A stretch of DNA of 64,000 nucleotides from Rhodospirillaceae bacterium (GCA_018401495.1 JAGYJX010000006.1:1-64000), one strand, 5' to 3'. Positions 8,458 to 17,778 are shown, counted from the first letter of the stretch. The notes: generated from the letters alone by a model not told the origin. Numbers and translations are program-made.

Positions 8458-9082
8458 TCAGCGGGTGAGCGGATTCATGGCGGCGGCCGACGGCGCGGTC
8501 TCGCGCACCGACGACAGCGCCGCGTACGGCTCCAGCCAGGCGCGCCAGCGCCGGGCGCTCGTCGCGCCAGCCCGGGACCAGCTCGTAGAAGTCGACCATG
8601 CCGATCGCCGCCACCAGGGCCAGGTCGCCGTAGGTGATCGCCGGCTCGGCCGCCGGGGCGCCGATGGTGCGCTCGAAATAGTCGAGGGCGCGGTGGGCGC
8701 GCTGGCGCTCGACCTGCAGGATGAAGGCCGACTGCTCGGACGGGTTGCGGCGCAGCTCGCGCGACCAGTTGGTCACACCCTCCAGGAACCCGCTCATCAG
8801 GCTCTCGTGGGCCTGCGCCTGCCAGTCGGTGGCGCCGGGCAGCGACGGCGCGCCCGAGCTGCGCTGGTCGAGGTAGCCGCAGATCAGCCGCGACTCGCCG
8901 AGCACCAGGTCGCCGTCGAGCAGCAGCGGGATCTTGCCGAGCGGGCTGTGCTCGAGCGCCTCGCTGTCGGGGGTGCGCAGCGCCACCCGCACCAGTTCGA
9001 TGCCGTCCATGATGCCGCCCTCGATGGCGACGATCCGGCAGATCCGGGCGTAGGGCGAGTTCGGGGTGTAGAACAGCTTCAT
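8458..9082 (-). CDS. Glutathione S-transferase family protein, one frame break
   Basis: About 207 residues. N-terminal thioredoxin-like domain with MKLFYTPNSPYARICRIVAI (Ser/Cys-type active region) and the glutathione motif GKIPLLLDGDLVLGES; a helical C-terminal domain follows from about residue 85. The frame breaks near 8537. Deleting one C there gives ALARWLEPYAALSSVRETA and an end at NPLTR and the TGA at 8458-8460. Without the correction the gene appears fused to the CoA-transferase. It lies 13 bases after the methyltransferase gene in the same operon. Such GSTs may handle thiols or electrophiles; the specific substrate is unknown. Confidence 0.82.
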
Positions 9083-9095
9083 CGGGGGAGTCCTC

Positions 9096-9824
9096 TCACG
9101 GCCGGACGGCGCTCAGGATCATCTGGCCGGCGGTCATCCAGTGCAGATCGACGCCGACGAAGCCGGCGTCGCGAAGCCAGTCCAGATGCTCGGCGACCGT
9201 GGACGGCTGGTCCATAGGGTCGAGCACGGCGTGGCGGAAATGGTTCCAGTCGGCGCGTCGGAACGCCTCGAAGCCGCCGAGGTCGCCGTCGATCTCCAGC
9301 GACCGCCGGCGGGTCTCCTCGTCCCAGAGCTCGGCGGCGATGGCGTTGCCGGCCGCGGTCTCGGGACGGATCACGTCGGCCAGCGCGAACACCCCGCCGG
9401 GCGCCAGGGCGGCGTGCAGGTCGGCGAACAGCGCGCGCTTGCCGGCACCGTCCAGGTGGTGCACCGCCAGCGACGACACCACGGCGCGCAGCGGGGTCTC
9501 GAAGGCGCGCCAGTCGGCGGCGGCGATGTCGATCCGGCGGGTCACCAGCCGGTCGGGATCGCCGGCCCGGGCGCGGGTGGCGGCCAGCATGCTGTCGGAG
9601 CCGTCATAGGCGTGCACGCGCGCGTCCGGCAGGCGATCGAGGAGGGCGGCGGTCAGCAGCCCTTCGCCGCAGCAGATCTCCAGCACGTCGCCGGACGCGG
9701 CGCAGCGCGCCACCCGGTCGACGACGATCGCGATCTGGCGCTCGCGCTGCGGCACCGCGTAGCGCGACAGGTCGCGGTACAGCGCGCTCTCGGCTTCGCT
9801 CCAGGTGTGGGTCGGATCGGACAT
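9096..9824 (-). CDS. SAM-dependent methyltransferase (class I, trans-aconitate-like fold)
   Basis: 242 residues. The SAM-binding motif I is VLEICCGEGLL (about residue 47), followed by the acidic residue in VHAYDGSDSML and the motif VVSSLAVHHLDG, which places it in the Methyltransf_11/12/25 group of small-molecule methyltransferases. The C-terminal part (DWLRDAGFVGVDLHWMTAG) is typical of this group. It is the third gene of the operon headed by the acyl-CoA-dehydrogenase-like gene, 64 bases after the ThDP enzyme. The substrate is unknown; a thiol or carboxylate of the same pathway is possible. Confidence 0.82.
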   Translation of the reverse strand: MSDPTHTWSEAESALYRDLSRYAVPQRERQIAIVVDRVARCAASGDVLEICCGEGLLTAALLDRLPDARVHAYDGSDSMLAATRARAGDPDRLVTRRIDIAAADWRAFETPLRAVVSSLAVHHLDGAGKRALFADLHAALAPGGVFALADVIRPETAAGNAIAAELWDEETRRRSLEIDGDLGGFEAFRRADWNHFRHAVLDPMDQPSTVAEHLDWLRDAGFVGVDLHWMTAGQMILSAVRP

Positions 9825-9888
9825 GCTCGGACCCTAGCGCGTCCCCCGACCGCCGTCATCCCGGCACGCCCGGCCGTCACCGCCGGCC

Positions 9889-11514
9889 TCAGATCCGCCC
9901 GTCATAGGCCTTGCGGTCGATCCGGCAGGCGCACAGCGTGAAGGTGTCGGCGGTCAGCCCCTCGCGGATCGCCGCCTCCAGGGTGGCGCGGTCCTCGCAC
10001 ACCACGCCGCGGCCGCCGATCTTCTCGGCGATGCCGGCGAAGTCGGTCTCGGCGAAGTCGACCCCGGCGTTGCCGTAGGCCATGCCGCGCTGCTTCATCT
10101 CGATCAGCGCCAGCGAGGCGTCCACGAACACCACCACGATCACCGGCAGCCGGGTGTCGCGCAGGGTCACCAGCTCGCCGAGGATCATCTCCAGGCCGGC
10201 GTCGCCGGTGAAGGCGACCACCGCCCGGTCCGGCGCGGCGATCTTGGCGCCGGTCGCCAGCGGCAGGGCGCAGCCCATGGTGCACAGCCCGGTCGACTGC
10301 AGCACCGCGTGCGGCACGAAGCTTTCCCACACCTGGCTCGCCAGGATGCGGTGGGCGCCGCTGTCGACGGTGATGACGGCGTCGCGTGGCACCGCCTGGC
10401 GGACCGTGGTGACGATCGCCGCCGGTCCCCAGGCCTCGTTCTGGCCGTAGGCGCCGGCCAGCGCCTCGCGCGCCAGCGCCGGCTCGCCGCCCGGCCAGCG
10501 CACCGGCCTCGGCTCGACGCCGTTGCCGATCACCGTCAGGGTGGCGCCGACGTCGCCGACGAAGCTGATCGACGCGTGGTGCATGTAGTGGGTGTTGGGC
10601 GCGGCGGCGACCTCGATCACCCGCTGGTTGCCGGCGTCCCAGACGTTGCGCCAGCCGACCCGCATCTCGATCGGGTCGTAGCCGGCCAGCACGATCAGGT
10701 CGGCGGCCTTCAGCAGCGGCAGGATCTGGCGGTCGGCGACCGGCGACAGCCCGGCGCCGCCGAGCGACAGCGGCGAGTCGTCGGGCACCACGCCCTTGGC
10801 CTTGTAGGTGGCGACGGTCGGTATCCCGAAGCGCTCGGCGAAGGCGCGGACCTGGGCCTCGCCGCCCTGGCTCAGCACGTCGAGGCCGACCACCATCACC
10901 GGTCTCTCGGCGCCGGCCAGCCAGTCGCGGGCGGTGTCGAGCGCGGTCCCCGGCGCCGGCACCCCGGCGAGACCGGGCGAGCGGCGCACCGGCAGGGCCG
11001 GCACCGGCACCTCGGCGGCGGCCACCGAGATCGGCAGGTCGAGGTGCACCGGGCCCGGCCGCGGGTCGAGGGCGATCGCCACCGCCTTGTCGGCGAGCGC
11101 GTCGATGGCGCCGGCGTTGACCCGGAAGCTGGCCTTGACCACCGGTCGGAACACCGCCTGGTGATCGAAGACCTGGTGGTTGTAGGTGACCGCCTCGTCC
11201 TCGTCGACGCAGCCGCTGACCACGATCAGCGGCACCCGGTCCTGCTCGGCGTTGGCGGCGACGTTCAGGGCGTTGGCGACGCCGGGGCCGACGGTGGCGA
11301 CCAGGATGCCGGGCGCGCCGGTCATGTGGTAGACGCCCTCGGCCATGAAGCCGGCGGCGTTCTCGTGCTTGGCCAGGACGAACCGGATGCCGGCCCGCTC
11401 CAGCGCGTCGACGAAGGTCAGGACCTCGCCGCCCGGGATGCCGAAGGCCCAGCGGCAGCCGGCGTCGTGGAGGCGCCGGGCCAGGACGTCGGCCACCCGC
11501 ACGGTGTCGGCCAT
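9889..11514 (-). CDS. ThDP-dependent enzyme, acetolactate-synthase-like
   Basis: 541 residues with the three domains of the acetohydroxyacid synthase/POX superfamily. The N-terminal PYR domain has WAFGIPGGEVLTFVDAL and the conserved Glu in KHENAAGFMAEG. A central domain follows (about residues 190-320). The C-terminal PP domain has the Mg/diphosphate motif FTGDAGLEMILGE. In most relatives the motif is GDG and ends in Asn-Asn; here it is GDAG and the usual Asn position reads VVFVDASLAL, so cofactor contact may differ. The start codon shares one base with the stop of the upstream acyl-CoA-dehydrogenase-like gene, so the two are coupled. Decarboxylase, ligase or sulfoacetaldehyde-acetyltransferase-like activity are all possible. 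True acetolactate synthase is unlikely because no small subunit is present. Confidence 0.8.
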   Translation of the reverse strand: MADTVRVADVLARRLHDAGCRWAFGIPGGEVLTFVDALERAGIRFVLAKHENAAGFMAEGVYHMTGAPGILVATVGPGVANALNVAANAEQDRVPLIVVSGCVDEDEAVTYNHQVFDHQAVFRPVVKASFRVNAGAIDALADKAVAIALDPRPGPVHLDLPISVAAAEVPVPALPVRRSPGLAGVPAPGTALDTARDWLAGAERPVMVVGLDVLSQGGEAQVRAFAERFGIPTVATYKAKGVVPDDSPLSLGGAGLSPVADRQILPLLKAADLIVLAGYDPIEMRVGWRNVWDAGNQRVIEVAAAPNTHYMHHASISFVGDVGATLTVIGNGVEPRPVRWPGGEPALAREALAGAYGQNEAWGPAAIVTTVRQAVPRDAVITVDSGAHRILASQVWESFVPHAVLQSTGLCTMGCALPLATGAKIAAPDRAVVAFTGDAGLEMILGELVTLRDTRLPVIVVVFVDASLALIEMKQRGMAYGNAGVDFAETDFAGIAEKIGGRGVVCEDRATLEAAIREGLTADTFTLCACRIDRKAYDGRI

Positions 11515-12749
11515 CACTCGGCCGCCTGCTTGCGGGCACCGGTTGCCGCGGCAAGGGCGCTGTAGCCGTCGCGGGTCTGCGGCAGCTTGCGCTCCAGGAT
11601 CCGCGACGCGACCATGGTGCGCAGCACCTGCGCGGTGCCGCCGCCGATGGTGAACATCCGGGCGTCGCGCTGGATCCGCTCCATCGGCCAGTTCCGCGAG
11701 TAGCCGCGGGCGCCGTGGATCTGCAGGGCGTCGGTGCTGACCCGGATGGCCATCTCGGAGGCGAAGATCTTGGCCTGGGCGGCGGCCAGGCTGTCGGGGA
11801 ACGGGTTGCCGTTGCGCCCGGCGGTGGCGGCCGCCCGCCAGATCAGGGCGCGGGCCGCCTCGATCTGCACGCTCATGTCGGCCAGCATCCATTGCAGGCC
11901 CTGGAACTCGGCGATCGGCCGGCCGAACTGCTCGCGCTGCTTGGCGAAGTCGAGCGCCCGGCGGTAGGCGCCCTCGGCGAGGCCGAGCGCCACGGTGCCG
12001 GCGCCGACGCGCTGCGAGTTGTAGGCGTTCATCAGGTCGGCGAAGCCGCGCTTCAGCCCGCTCGGCGGCACCACCAGCCGGTCGGCCGGCAGCGTCAGGT
12101 CCTGGAACAGCACCTCGGTCTCGGGAATGCCGCGCAGGCCCATGGTCGGCTCGCGGGCGCCGATCACCAGGCCCTGGTCCTCGTCGCGGAAGGCCAGGAA
12201 GCCGCCGATGCCCTGCTCGGCGCCGGCGGCGTCGAACACCCGCGCGAAGATCAGGTGCAGACGCGACACGCCGCCGCCGGTGATCCAGTGCTTCTTGCCG
12301 TTCAGCACCCAGCGGTCGCCGCGCCGGTCGGCCCTCGTGGTCATCTCGGTGGCGGCCGACCCGGCCTCGGGCTCGGTGATGCAGATCGCCGGCTTGTCGC
12401 CCGACAGCACCAGTTCGGTGGCCCGACGCTTCTGCTCCTCGGTGCCGTACTGCAGGATCGCCGAGATCGCGCCCATGTTGCCCTCGACCACGATCCGGCC
12501 GGTGACGCCGCACTGCGCCGCCATCTCCTCGACCACCAGCGTCACGTCGAGGAACGACCGGCCCGGGCCGCCGTAGGCCGCCGGGATGGTCATGCCCATG
12601 AAGCCGGACTCGGTCAGCGCCTTCACGTTGTCCCAGGGGTAGCTCTCGGTGCGGTCGACCTCGGCGGCGCGCGGGGCGATCACCCGCTCGGCCAGGTCGC
12701 GCGCCCGGGCGCGCAGGTCTTCCTGTTCGGCGGTCAGGGCAAAGCTCAT
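11514..12749 (-). CDS. Acyl-CoA-dehydrogenase-fold protein, probable 3-sulfinopropanoyl-CoA desulfinase
   Basis: 411 residues from ATG 12749, FAD-binding acyl-CoA dehydrogenase fold with ITEPEAGSAATEMTTRAD and WITGGGVSRLHLIFARVF. Neither usual position has the catalytic Glu: the C-terminal site reads MFTIGGGTAQVLR (Gly) and the isovaleryl-type site reads NAYNSQRVGAG with Gln at residue 246. An Arg is at residue 85 (VTGRIVVE). From memory, Arg84 and Gln246 are the marks of the desulfinase of Advenella, which turns 3-sulfinopropionyl-CoA into propionyl-CoA and sulfite without oxidation. The C-terminus LPQTRDGY also fits. It heads the operon with the ThDP enzyme and CoA-transferase, divergent from a LysR regulator. 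Assignment by residues and memory only. Confidence 0.72.
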   Translation of the reverse strand: MSFALTAEQEDLRARARDLAERVIAPRAAEVDRTESYPWDNVKALTESGFMGMTIPAAYGGPGRSFLDVTLVVEEMAAQCGVTGRIVVEGNMGAISAILQYGTEEQKRRATELVLSGDKPAICITEPEAGSAATEMTTRADRRGDRWVLNGKKHWITGGGVSRLHLIFARVFDAAGAEQGIGGFLAFRDEDQGLVIGAREPTMGLRGIPETEVLFQDLTLPADRLVVPPSGLKRGFADLMNAYNSQRVGAGTVALGLAEGAYRRALDFAKQREQFGRPIAEFQGLQWMLADMSVQIEAARALIWRAAATAGRNGNPFPDSLAAAQAKIFASEMAIRVSTDALQIHGARGYSRNWPMERIQRDARMFTIGGGTAQVLRTMVASRILERKLPQTRDGYSALAAATGARKQAAE

Positions 12750-12828
12750 GGCGGCATCCTCTCCACGGCCGGACACGGGGCGGCGGCCGTTCACGAAACG
12801 GTGAGTTCAGGTTGGGGGTGGAGGCAAC

Positions 12829-12858
12829 TTAAGGCAAGCGAATAAACTTGAAGCCTAA
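12829..12858. promoter_or_regulatory. Candidate LysR-type operator between divergent genes
   Basis: The 133-base gap between the acyl-CoA-dehydrogenase-like gene and the LysR gene turns AT-rich here. It contains TTAAGGC...GCCTAA (imperfect inverted repeat with a 17-base spacer), and inside it CAAG-N8-CTTG. LysR proteins commonly bind such imperfect dyads between their own gene and a divergent target. The position, about 25 bases before the LysR start, fits. This is inference from position and symmetry only. Confidence 0.35.
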
Positions 12859-12882
12859 CATCAAAAAGATTGAAGTAATCGA

Positions 12883-13800
12883 ATGAACCTCCGTCACCTT
12901 GAGACGCTGCTGGCGATCGCCGAGACCGGCAGCTTCGCGGCCGCCGCCGACCGCGTCGGCGTGACCCAGTCGGCGGTCTCCATGCAGATGCGGGCGTTGG
13001 AGGCGGTGCTGGGGGCGGAGCTGTTCGACCGGGCCCGCCGCCCGCCGGTGCTGAGCGATCTGGGGCGCGGCCTGCTGGGTCCGGCGCGCGCGGTGCTGCG
13101 GTCCGCCGAGGATCTCGTCGCGGCGGCGTCCGGCGCCACGCTGCGCGGCCGGCTGCGGCTCGGGGTGATCCCGACGGCGGCGACCGGGCTGGTGCCGGAC
13201 GCCCTCGCCCTCTTGGCGGCGCGGGCCCCGGACCTGCAGATCCGCATCGAATCCGGGCTGTCGGTCGACCTCGCCCGCCGGGTCGCGCAGGGCGTGCTCG
13301 ACGCCGCCCTGGTGACCGAGACGCCGCGGCTGGAGCGTGGGCTGGTGGTGCGCCCGATCCTGGAGGAGCCGCTGCTGGTGGTGGCGCCGCGCGCCGCCGC
13401 CGGGCCGTCGGCGCGCACGCTGCTGCGCACCCTGCCGTTCGTGCGCTTCAACCGGCGCACCGGGGTCGGCCGGGTGATCGACGCGGCGCTGCGGCGCGAC
13501 CGCATCGTCGTGACCGAGACCATGGAGCTCGACTCCATCGAGGCGATCCTGGCGATGGTCGGGCGCGGCCTCGGGGTCGCGGTGGCGCCGGCCGGATCGG
13601 TGACCGGCGCGGTGGCGGTCACCGTCCACTGCCTGCCGTTCGGCGATCCCCCGGTGCTGCGCCGGGTCGGCCTGCTGGAGCGCGAGCGGCCTGCGGGCGC
13701 CGACCCGAACCCGGTGACGACGGCGCTGCTGGAGGTGTTCCGGGCGGTGGTGGTGCCGCCGGCGGTGGCGGTTCAGTCGGTCAGGGACTGGGCGGCGTAG
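12883..13800 (+). CDS. LysR-family transcriptional regulator
   Basis: 305 residues. The N-terminal winged helix-turn-helix is clear: [39 protein letters not shown] and the wing region [15 protein letters not shown]. The effector-binding domain begins near residue 90 ([16 protein letters not shown]) with the usual two-lobed pattern. It is transcribed away from the acyl-CoA-dehydrogenase-like operon and is the obvious candidate to control it, with a CoA ester or the sulfur substrate as possible inducer (inference). Its 3' end overlaps the 3' end of napC by 28 bases in convergent orientation. Confidence 0.9.
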   Translation: MNLRHLETLLAIAETGSFAAAADRVGVTQSAVSMQMRALEAVLGAELFDRARRPPVLSDLGRGLLGPARAVLRSAEDLVAAASGATLRGRLRLGVIPTAATGLVPDALALLAARAPDLQIRIESGLSVDLARRVAQGVLDAALVTETPRLERGLVVRPILEEPLLVVAPRAAAGPSARTLLRTLPFVRFNRRTGVGRVIDAALRRDRIVVTETMELDSIEAILAMVGRGLGVAVAPAGSVTGAVAVTVHCLPFGDPPVLRRVGLLERERPAGADPNPVTTALLEVFRAVVVPPAVAVQSVRDWAA

Positions 13801-14462
13801 CGCTCAAGCCCGTCGAGCGACGATGTCCGCGGCAGTTCCCGGCCCTGCAGTTCCGGCGGCACCTTCCAGCCCGGGTCGACGCCGTCCATGTTGGGAAGCT
13901 CGTGGGCGATCCCCTTGTGGCAGTCGATGCAGGTCGCCTCGCCCGACAGCAGGAAGCGGGAGTGGATGTCGGCGGCGCGGCTGGCCTGCTTGGTGAGGTC
14001 CATCGCCACCGTCGAATGGCAGTTGCGGCATTCCAGGCTGTTGTTCGACTTGAGCCGCGCCCATTCGCGCTTGGCCAGGGTCAGCCGGTGGTCGAGGAAC
14101 TTCCGCCTGGTGTCGATGGTGCCGAAGATGTGGCCCCAGACCTCCTTGGAGGCCTGCATCTTGCGGGCGATCTTGTCGGTCCACTCGTGCGGGACGTGGC
14201 AGTCCGGGCAGGTCGCGCGCACGCCGGACCGGTTCGTGAAGTGCACCGTCCGGGTCATCTCCTCGTAGACGTTCGCCTCCATCTCGTGACACGAGATGCA
14301 GAAGGTCTCGGTGTTGGTGACCTCCAGGGCGGTGTTGAAGGCGCCCCAGAACAGCACCCCGCCGACGAAGCCGCCGAGGGTGAGGAAGCCGAGGCTGAGG
14401 GTGGCCGCCGGCCGGGACAGCACCCCCCAGGCCCAACGGACGAGTCGCCGGATCCCGCGCAT
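13773..14462 (-). CDS. napC: NapC tetrahaem cytochrome c (quinol dehydrogenase)
   Basis: Membrane-anchored tetrahaem cytochrome of the NapC/NirT family, passing electrons from quinol to periplasmic NapAB. 229 residues from ATG 14462. One N-terminal membrane segment (about residues 19-41) is followed by four haem sites CISCH, CPDCH, CRNCH and CIDCH. The conserved [20 protein letters not shown] block is intact. It starts 5 bases after the napB stop and closes the napEDABC operon. A longer frame reading back into napB is caused by frame breaks in napB. Confidence 0.93.
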   Translation of the reverse strand: MRGIRRLVRWAWGVLSRPAATLSLGFLTLGGFVGGVLFWGAFNTALEVTNTETFCISCHEMEANVYEEMTRTVHFTNRSGVRATCPDCHVPHEWTDKIARKMQASKEVWGHIFGTIDTRRKFLDHRLTLAKREWARLKSNNSLECRNCHSTVAMDLTKQASRAADIHSRFLLSGEATCIDCHKGIAHELPNMDGVDPGWKVPPELQGRELPRTSSLDGLERYAAQSLTD

Positions 14463-14467
14463 CGCGG

Positions 14468-14940
14468 TCACTGGCTCCCGGCGGGCTTGGCGCCGAGCTC
14501 GCTCATGTCGACGAAAGTGTTGTCGACCAGCGGCGCCACGTCGGCCTGCGGGACGTGGCAGGCGGTGCAGAAGTACCGGCGCGGCGACACGTCGGCCAGC
14601 ATCTGAGCCTCGCGGTTCATGTAGTGGGTGACGCTGATCATCGGCGCCCCCGATCCCTCGGTGAACTCGCGCTTGTGGCAGGACAGGCAGCGGTTGGTGT
14701 TGACCGAGAGCTGGTAGCCCTCGATGGAATGCGGGATCACCGGCGGCTGGTCGGGGAAGGCGCGCATCCGCCGGATGTCGTCGACCACCCATTTCGGCAG
14801 CGGCGCGGCCGGCTGGGCCTGGGTCGGCGGCGTCGGGCCGATCAGCCGGGGCGAGGGCGACGGGGTCTGCGACAGCGCGCCGGTGGCGGCGAGCAGCGTC
14901 GCCGCCGACGGCCATCAGGCAGCGCGCGGCCGGCGCTCAC
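14468..14940 (-). CDS. napB: NapB dihaem cytochrome c, frame break(s) in the signal peptide
   Basis: Small subunit of periplasmic nitrate reductase, carrying electrons from NapC to NapA. The mature part is clean: [20 protein letters not shown], haem sites CLSCH and CTACH, and the conserved [14 protein letters not shown] and [14 protein letters not shown] blocks. The start is the GTG at 14938-14940, overlapping the napA stop by 4 bases. The signal peptide is readable only after removing one C near 14916 and one G near 14906, which gives [20 protein letters not shown]. About 157 residues after correction. The breaks are probably sequencing errors. Confidence 0.87.
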
Positions 14941-17438
14941 GCGGGGACGACCTTGATCGCGCATTTCTTGAAGTCCGTCTGTTTGGAGATCGGATCGGTG
15001 GCGTCCAGCGTGACCCGGTTGATCAGCTGGCTGGCGTCGAACCACGGCACGAACACCACGCCGCGCGGCATCCGGTTGCGGCCGCGGGTCTCGACCCGGG
15101 TGCGGATCTCGCCGCGCCGGGAGACCAGCCGGATCTCCGCTCCCTGGTTCAGCCCGCGCTCGCGGGCGTCGGCCGGGTGCATGAAGCACTGGGCGCCCGG
15201 ATAGGCCTTGTACAGCTCCGGCACCCGCAGCGTCATCGAGCCCGAGTGCCAGTGCTCCAGCACCCGGCCGGTGACCAGCCAGAGGTCGTACTCGCCGTCG
15301 GGCGATTCCGCCGGCGGTTCGTACGGCACCGCCAGGATCACCGCTCGGCCGTCCTTGCGGCCGTAGAACCGCACGCCCTCGCCCGGTTTGACGTAGGGGT
15401 CCAGGCCCTCGCGGTAGCGCCAGAGGGTCTCCTTGCCGTCGACCACCGGCCAGCGCAGCCCGCGCACCTGGTGATAGGTCTCGTAGGGGGCGAGATCGTG
15501 GGCGTGGCCGCGGCCGAACTCGGCGTATTCCTCGAACATGCCCTTGTGGAGGTAGAAGCCCAGCTCCTTGGATTCGCGGTTGGCGTAGGCGGGGTCCATG
15601 TCCGACAGCGGGAACCGGTCGACCTTGCCGTTGCGGAACAGCACGTCGAACAGGGTCTTGCCGCGGTAGTCCGGGTTGGCGTCCAGGATCTCGGACGGCC
15701 ACACCTCGTCGGTGGTGAAGTGCTTGGAGAACTCGACCATCGCCCACAGGTCGGAGCGCGCCTCGCCGGGCGCGTCGACCAGCTGGTGCCAGGAGTGGGT
15801 GCGGCGCTCGGCGTTGCCGTAGGACCCCTCCTTCTCCACCCACATTGCCGCCGGCAGGACCAGATCGGCGGCCATCGTCGTCACCGTCGGGTAGGCGTCG
15901 GAGACGACGATGAAGTTCTCCGGGTTGCGGTACCCCGGGTAGGTCTCCTCGGCGGTGTTCGGCGCCGCCTGCAGGTTGTTGTTCACCTGGATCCAGTAGA
16001 AGTTCAGCTTGCCGTCCTTCAGCATCCGGTCCTGCAGGACGGCGTGGTAGCCGGGCTTGTCCGGCAGCAGCCCGTCCGGCAGCTTCCAGATCGCCTCGGT
16101 CGTCTTGCGATGCTCGGGATTGGTGACCACCATGTCGGCCGGCAGGCGGTGGGCGAAGGTGCCGACCTCGCGCGCTGTGCCGCACGCCGAGGGCTGGCCG
16201 GTCAGGGAGAACGGGCTGTTGCCCGGCTCGGAGATCTTCCCGGTCAGAAGATGGATGTTGTAGACCATCTGGTTCGCCCAGACGCCGCGGACGTGCTGGT
16301 TGAAGCCCATGGTCCACAGCGACATGACCTTGCGCTTCGGGTCGGCGTAGAGCTCGGCCAGCTCTTCCAGGAATCCCGGCTCGACCCCGGTCAGCTCCGA
16401 CACCTTCTCGAGGGTGTATTCCGAGACCAGTTCCTTGAACGTCTCGAAATCCGACGGGTCCATCCGGCCGGAATCGGCGGCGCCGGTGGCCTTGACCTCG
16501 AGCGGGTGCTCGGGGCGCAGGCCGTAGCCGATGTCGACCGCGCCCTTCATGAAGGTCGTGTGCCGGTCGACGAACGCCTGGTTCACCCGGCCGGTCGTGA
16601 TGATGTAGTGGGCGATGTAGTTGAGGATCGCGAGGTCGGTGCCCGGCTTGAAGATGATCGGGACGTCGGCGAGGTCCATGCTGCGGTGGGTGTAGGTCGA
16701 CAGCACCGCGACCTTGACGTGCGGATGCCCGAGCCGGCGGTCGGCCAGCCGGGTCCACAGGATCGGGTGCATCTCCGCCATGTTCGAGCCCCACAGCACG
16801 AACGCGTCGGCGTGCTCGAAGTCGTCGTAGCAGCCCATCGGCTCGTCCATGCCGAAGGTGCGCATGAAGGCCGTGGCCGCCGACGCCATGCAGTGGCGGG
16901 CGTTGGGGTCCAGGTTGTTGGAGCGGAAGCCGGCCCGCATCAGCTTGGTGGCGGCGTAGCCTTCCAGGATGGTCCACTGCCCCGAGCCGAACATGCCGAT
17001 GGCGGTCGGCCCCTTCTCGCGCAGCACCCGCTTGCACTGCGCGACCATCACCTCGAGCGCCTCGTCCCACGACACCGGCTCGAGCTCGCCGTCCTTGGCG
17101 TAGACGCCGCCGCGCTTGCGCAGCAGCGGCGTGGTCAGGCGGTCGGCGCCGTACATGATCTTGGAGAGAAAGTAGCCCTTCACGCAGTTCAGGCCGCGGT
17201 TGACCTCGGCCTGCATGTCGCCGTGGGTGGCCACCACCCGGCCGTCCTTGACCCCGACCATGACGCCGCAGCCGGTCCCGCAGAACCGGCACGGCGCCTT
17301 CGACCACTTGATCTGCAGGGTCTCGACGCCGCCCGGCACCGGTTGCGCGGCGGCCGGCAGGGCAAGGCCGGCGGCGGCCGCGGCGACGGCTGCGGCCTGG
17401 GCCTTCAGCAGGTTCCGACGGGTAAGATCCATGCTCAT
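14937..17438 (-). CDS. napA: NapA periplasmic nitrate reductase, catalytic subunit
   Basis: 833 residues, molybdopterin enzyme reducing nitrate to nitrite. A Tat signal is at the N-terminus ([10 protein letters not shown], cleavage near AAAQP). The [4Fe-4S] Cys are at 50, 53, 57 and 85 (CRFCGTGCG and LNCVKG). The Mo ligand is Cys183 in NARHCMASA. The family marker [14 protein letters not shown] and the C-terminal cofactor-binding region ([13 protein letters not shown]) are intact, and no frame break was seen. Its start overlaps napD by 4 bases and its stop overlaps napB, so the operon is tightly coupled. Roles include redox balancing and the first step of denitrification; no nitrite reductase is in the window. 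Confidence 0.96.
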   Translation of the reverse strand: MSMDLTRRNLLKAQAAAVAAAAAGLALPAAAQPVPGGVETLQIKWSKAPCRFCGTGCGVMVGVKDGRVVATHGDMQAEVNRGLNCVKGYFLSKIMYGADRLTTPLLRKRGGVYAKDGELEPVSWDEALEVMVAQCKRVLREKGPTAIGMFGSGQWTILEGYAATKLMRAGFRSNNLDPNARHCMASAATAFMRTFGMDEPMGCYDDFEHADAFVLWGSNMAEMHPILWTRLADRRLGHPHVKVAVLSTYTHRSMDLADVPIIFKPGTDLAILNYIAHYIITTGRVNQAFVDRHTTFMKGAVDIGYGLRPEHPLEVKATGAADSGRMDPSDFETFKELVSEYTLEKVSELTGVEPGFLEELAELYADPKRKVMSLWTMGFNQHVRGVWANQMVYNIHLLTGKISEPGNSPFSLTGQPSACGTAREVGTFAHRLPADMVVTNPEHRKTTEAIWKLPDGLLPDKPGYHAVLQDRMLKDGKLNFYWIQVNNNLQAAPNTAEETYPGYRNPENFIVVSDAYPTVTTMAADLVLPAAMWVEKEGSYGNAERRTHSWHQLVDAPGEARSDLWAMVEFSKHFTTDEVWPSEILDANPDYRGKTLFDVLFRNGKVDRFPLSDMDPAYANRESKELGFYLHKGMFEEYAEFGRGHAHDLAPYETYHQVRGLRWPVVDGKETLWRYREGLDPYVKPGEGVRFYGRKDGRAVILAVPYEPPAESPDGEYDLWLVTGRVLEHWHSGSMTLRVPELYKAYPGAQCFMHPADARERGLNQGAEIRLVSRRGEIRTRVETRGRNRMPRGVVFVPWFDASQLINRVTLDATDPISKQTDFKKCAIKVVPA

Positions 17439-17761
17439 ACCCCCCGCGCGTCGGAAGGCTCGACGTGCTCGAACACCATGTTGGCGGCGATCACGCCGTC
17501 CATGACGGCGATCCGGGTGAGCAGGCCGCCGACCGCGCCGTTGCCGGGACCTTCGAGCACCAGCACGAACCGGTTGTTGCCGCGGGCGCGCACCTCGACA
17601 CCGGGGATGCCGGCCAGCCTGCCGGCCATCTCTTCCTCGCGGTGCGGCAACACCAGGACCACGGCGCTCGAAATGCAGTGCTCGGTGTCCGGGCCTGCCG
17701 GGTCGGCGGTCCGGCCGCCGCTCAGGAACCGTCGCCGGTCGATACTGTCATCGCGTGCCAT
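17435..17761 (-). CDS. napD: NapD chaperone with twin-arginine-like N-terminal extension
   Basis: Cytoplasmic chaperone that binds the Tat signal of NapA until the cofactor is loaded. The ferredoxin-like NapD core is residues 29-95 ([20 protein letters not shown], then [20 protein letters not shown] and [13 protein letters not shown]). Before it is an N-terminal extension with [10 protein letters not shown], which looks like a twin-arginine motif or the first residues of NapF. No napF is present in this operon, so a fusion of a napF remnant is possible; similar extensions occur in napEDABC operons of rhizobia as far as I recall. 108 residues from ATG 17761. Confidence 0.88.
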   Translation of the reverse strand: MARDDSIDRRRFLSGGRTADPAGPDTEHCISSAVVLVLPHREEEMAGRLAGIPGVEVRARGNNRFVLVLEGPGNGAVGGLLTRIAVMDGVIAANMVFEHVEPSDARGV

Positions 17762-17778
17762 GTCGCGCCTCGCCGGCG

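Noticed and set aside
7175..9082. One open frame that fuses a GST and a CoA-transferase
   Set aside because: One extra base near 8537 shifts the GST frame into that of the CoA-transferase. Correction restores the GST end and leaves a 59-base gap.
9889..12513. One open frame joining part of the acyl-CoA-dehydrogenase region to the ThDP enzyme
   Set aside because: The upstream part is the dehydrogenase gene read in the wrong frame. The two genes have their own start and stop that share one base.
13773..14915. NapB-NapC fusion
   Set aside because: The first part is NapB read in a wrong frame caused by breaks in its signal peptide. NapC has its own ATG at 14462.
17435..17761. NapD start read as a real Tat signal for export
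   Set aside because: After the RRRFL residues there is no hydrophobic segment, so export is not supported.
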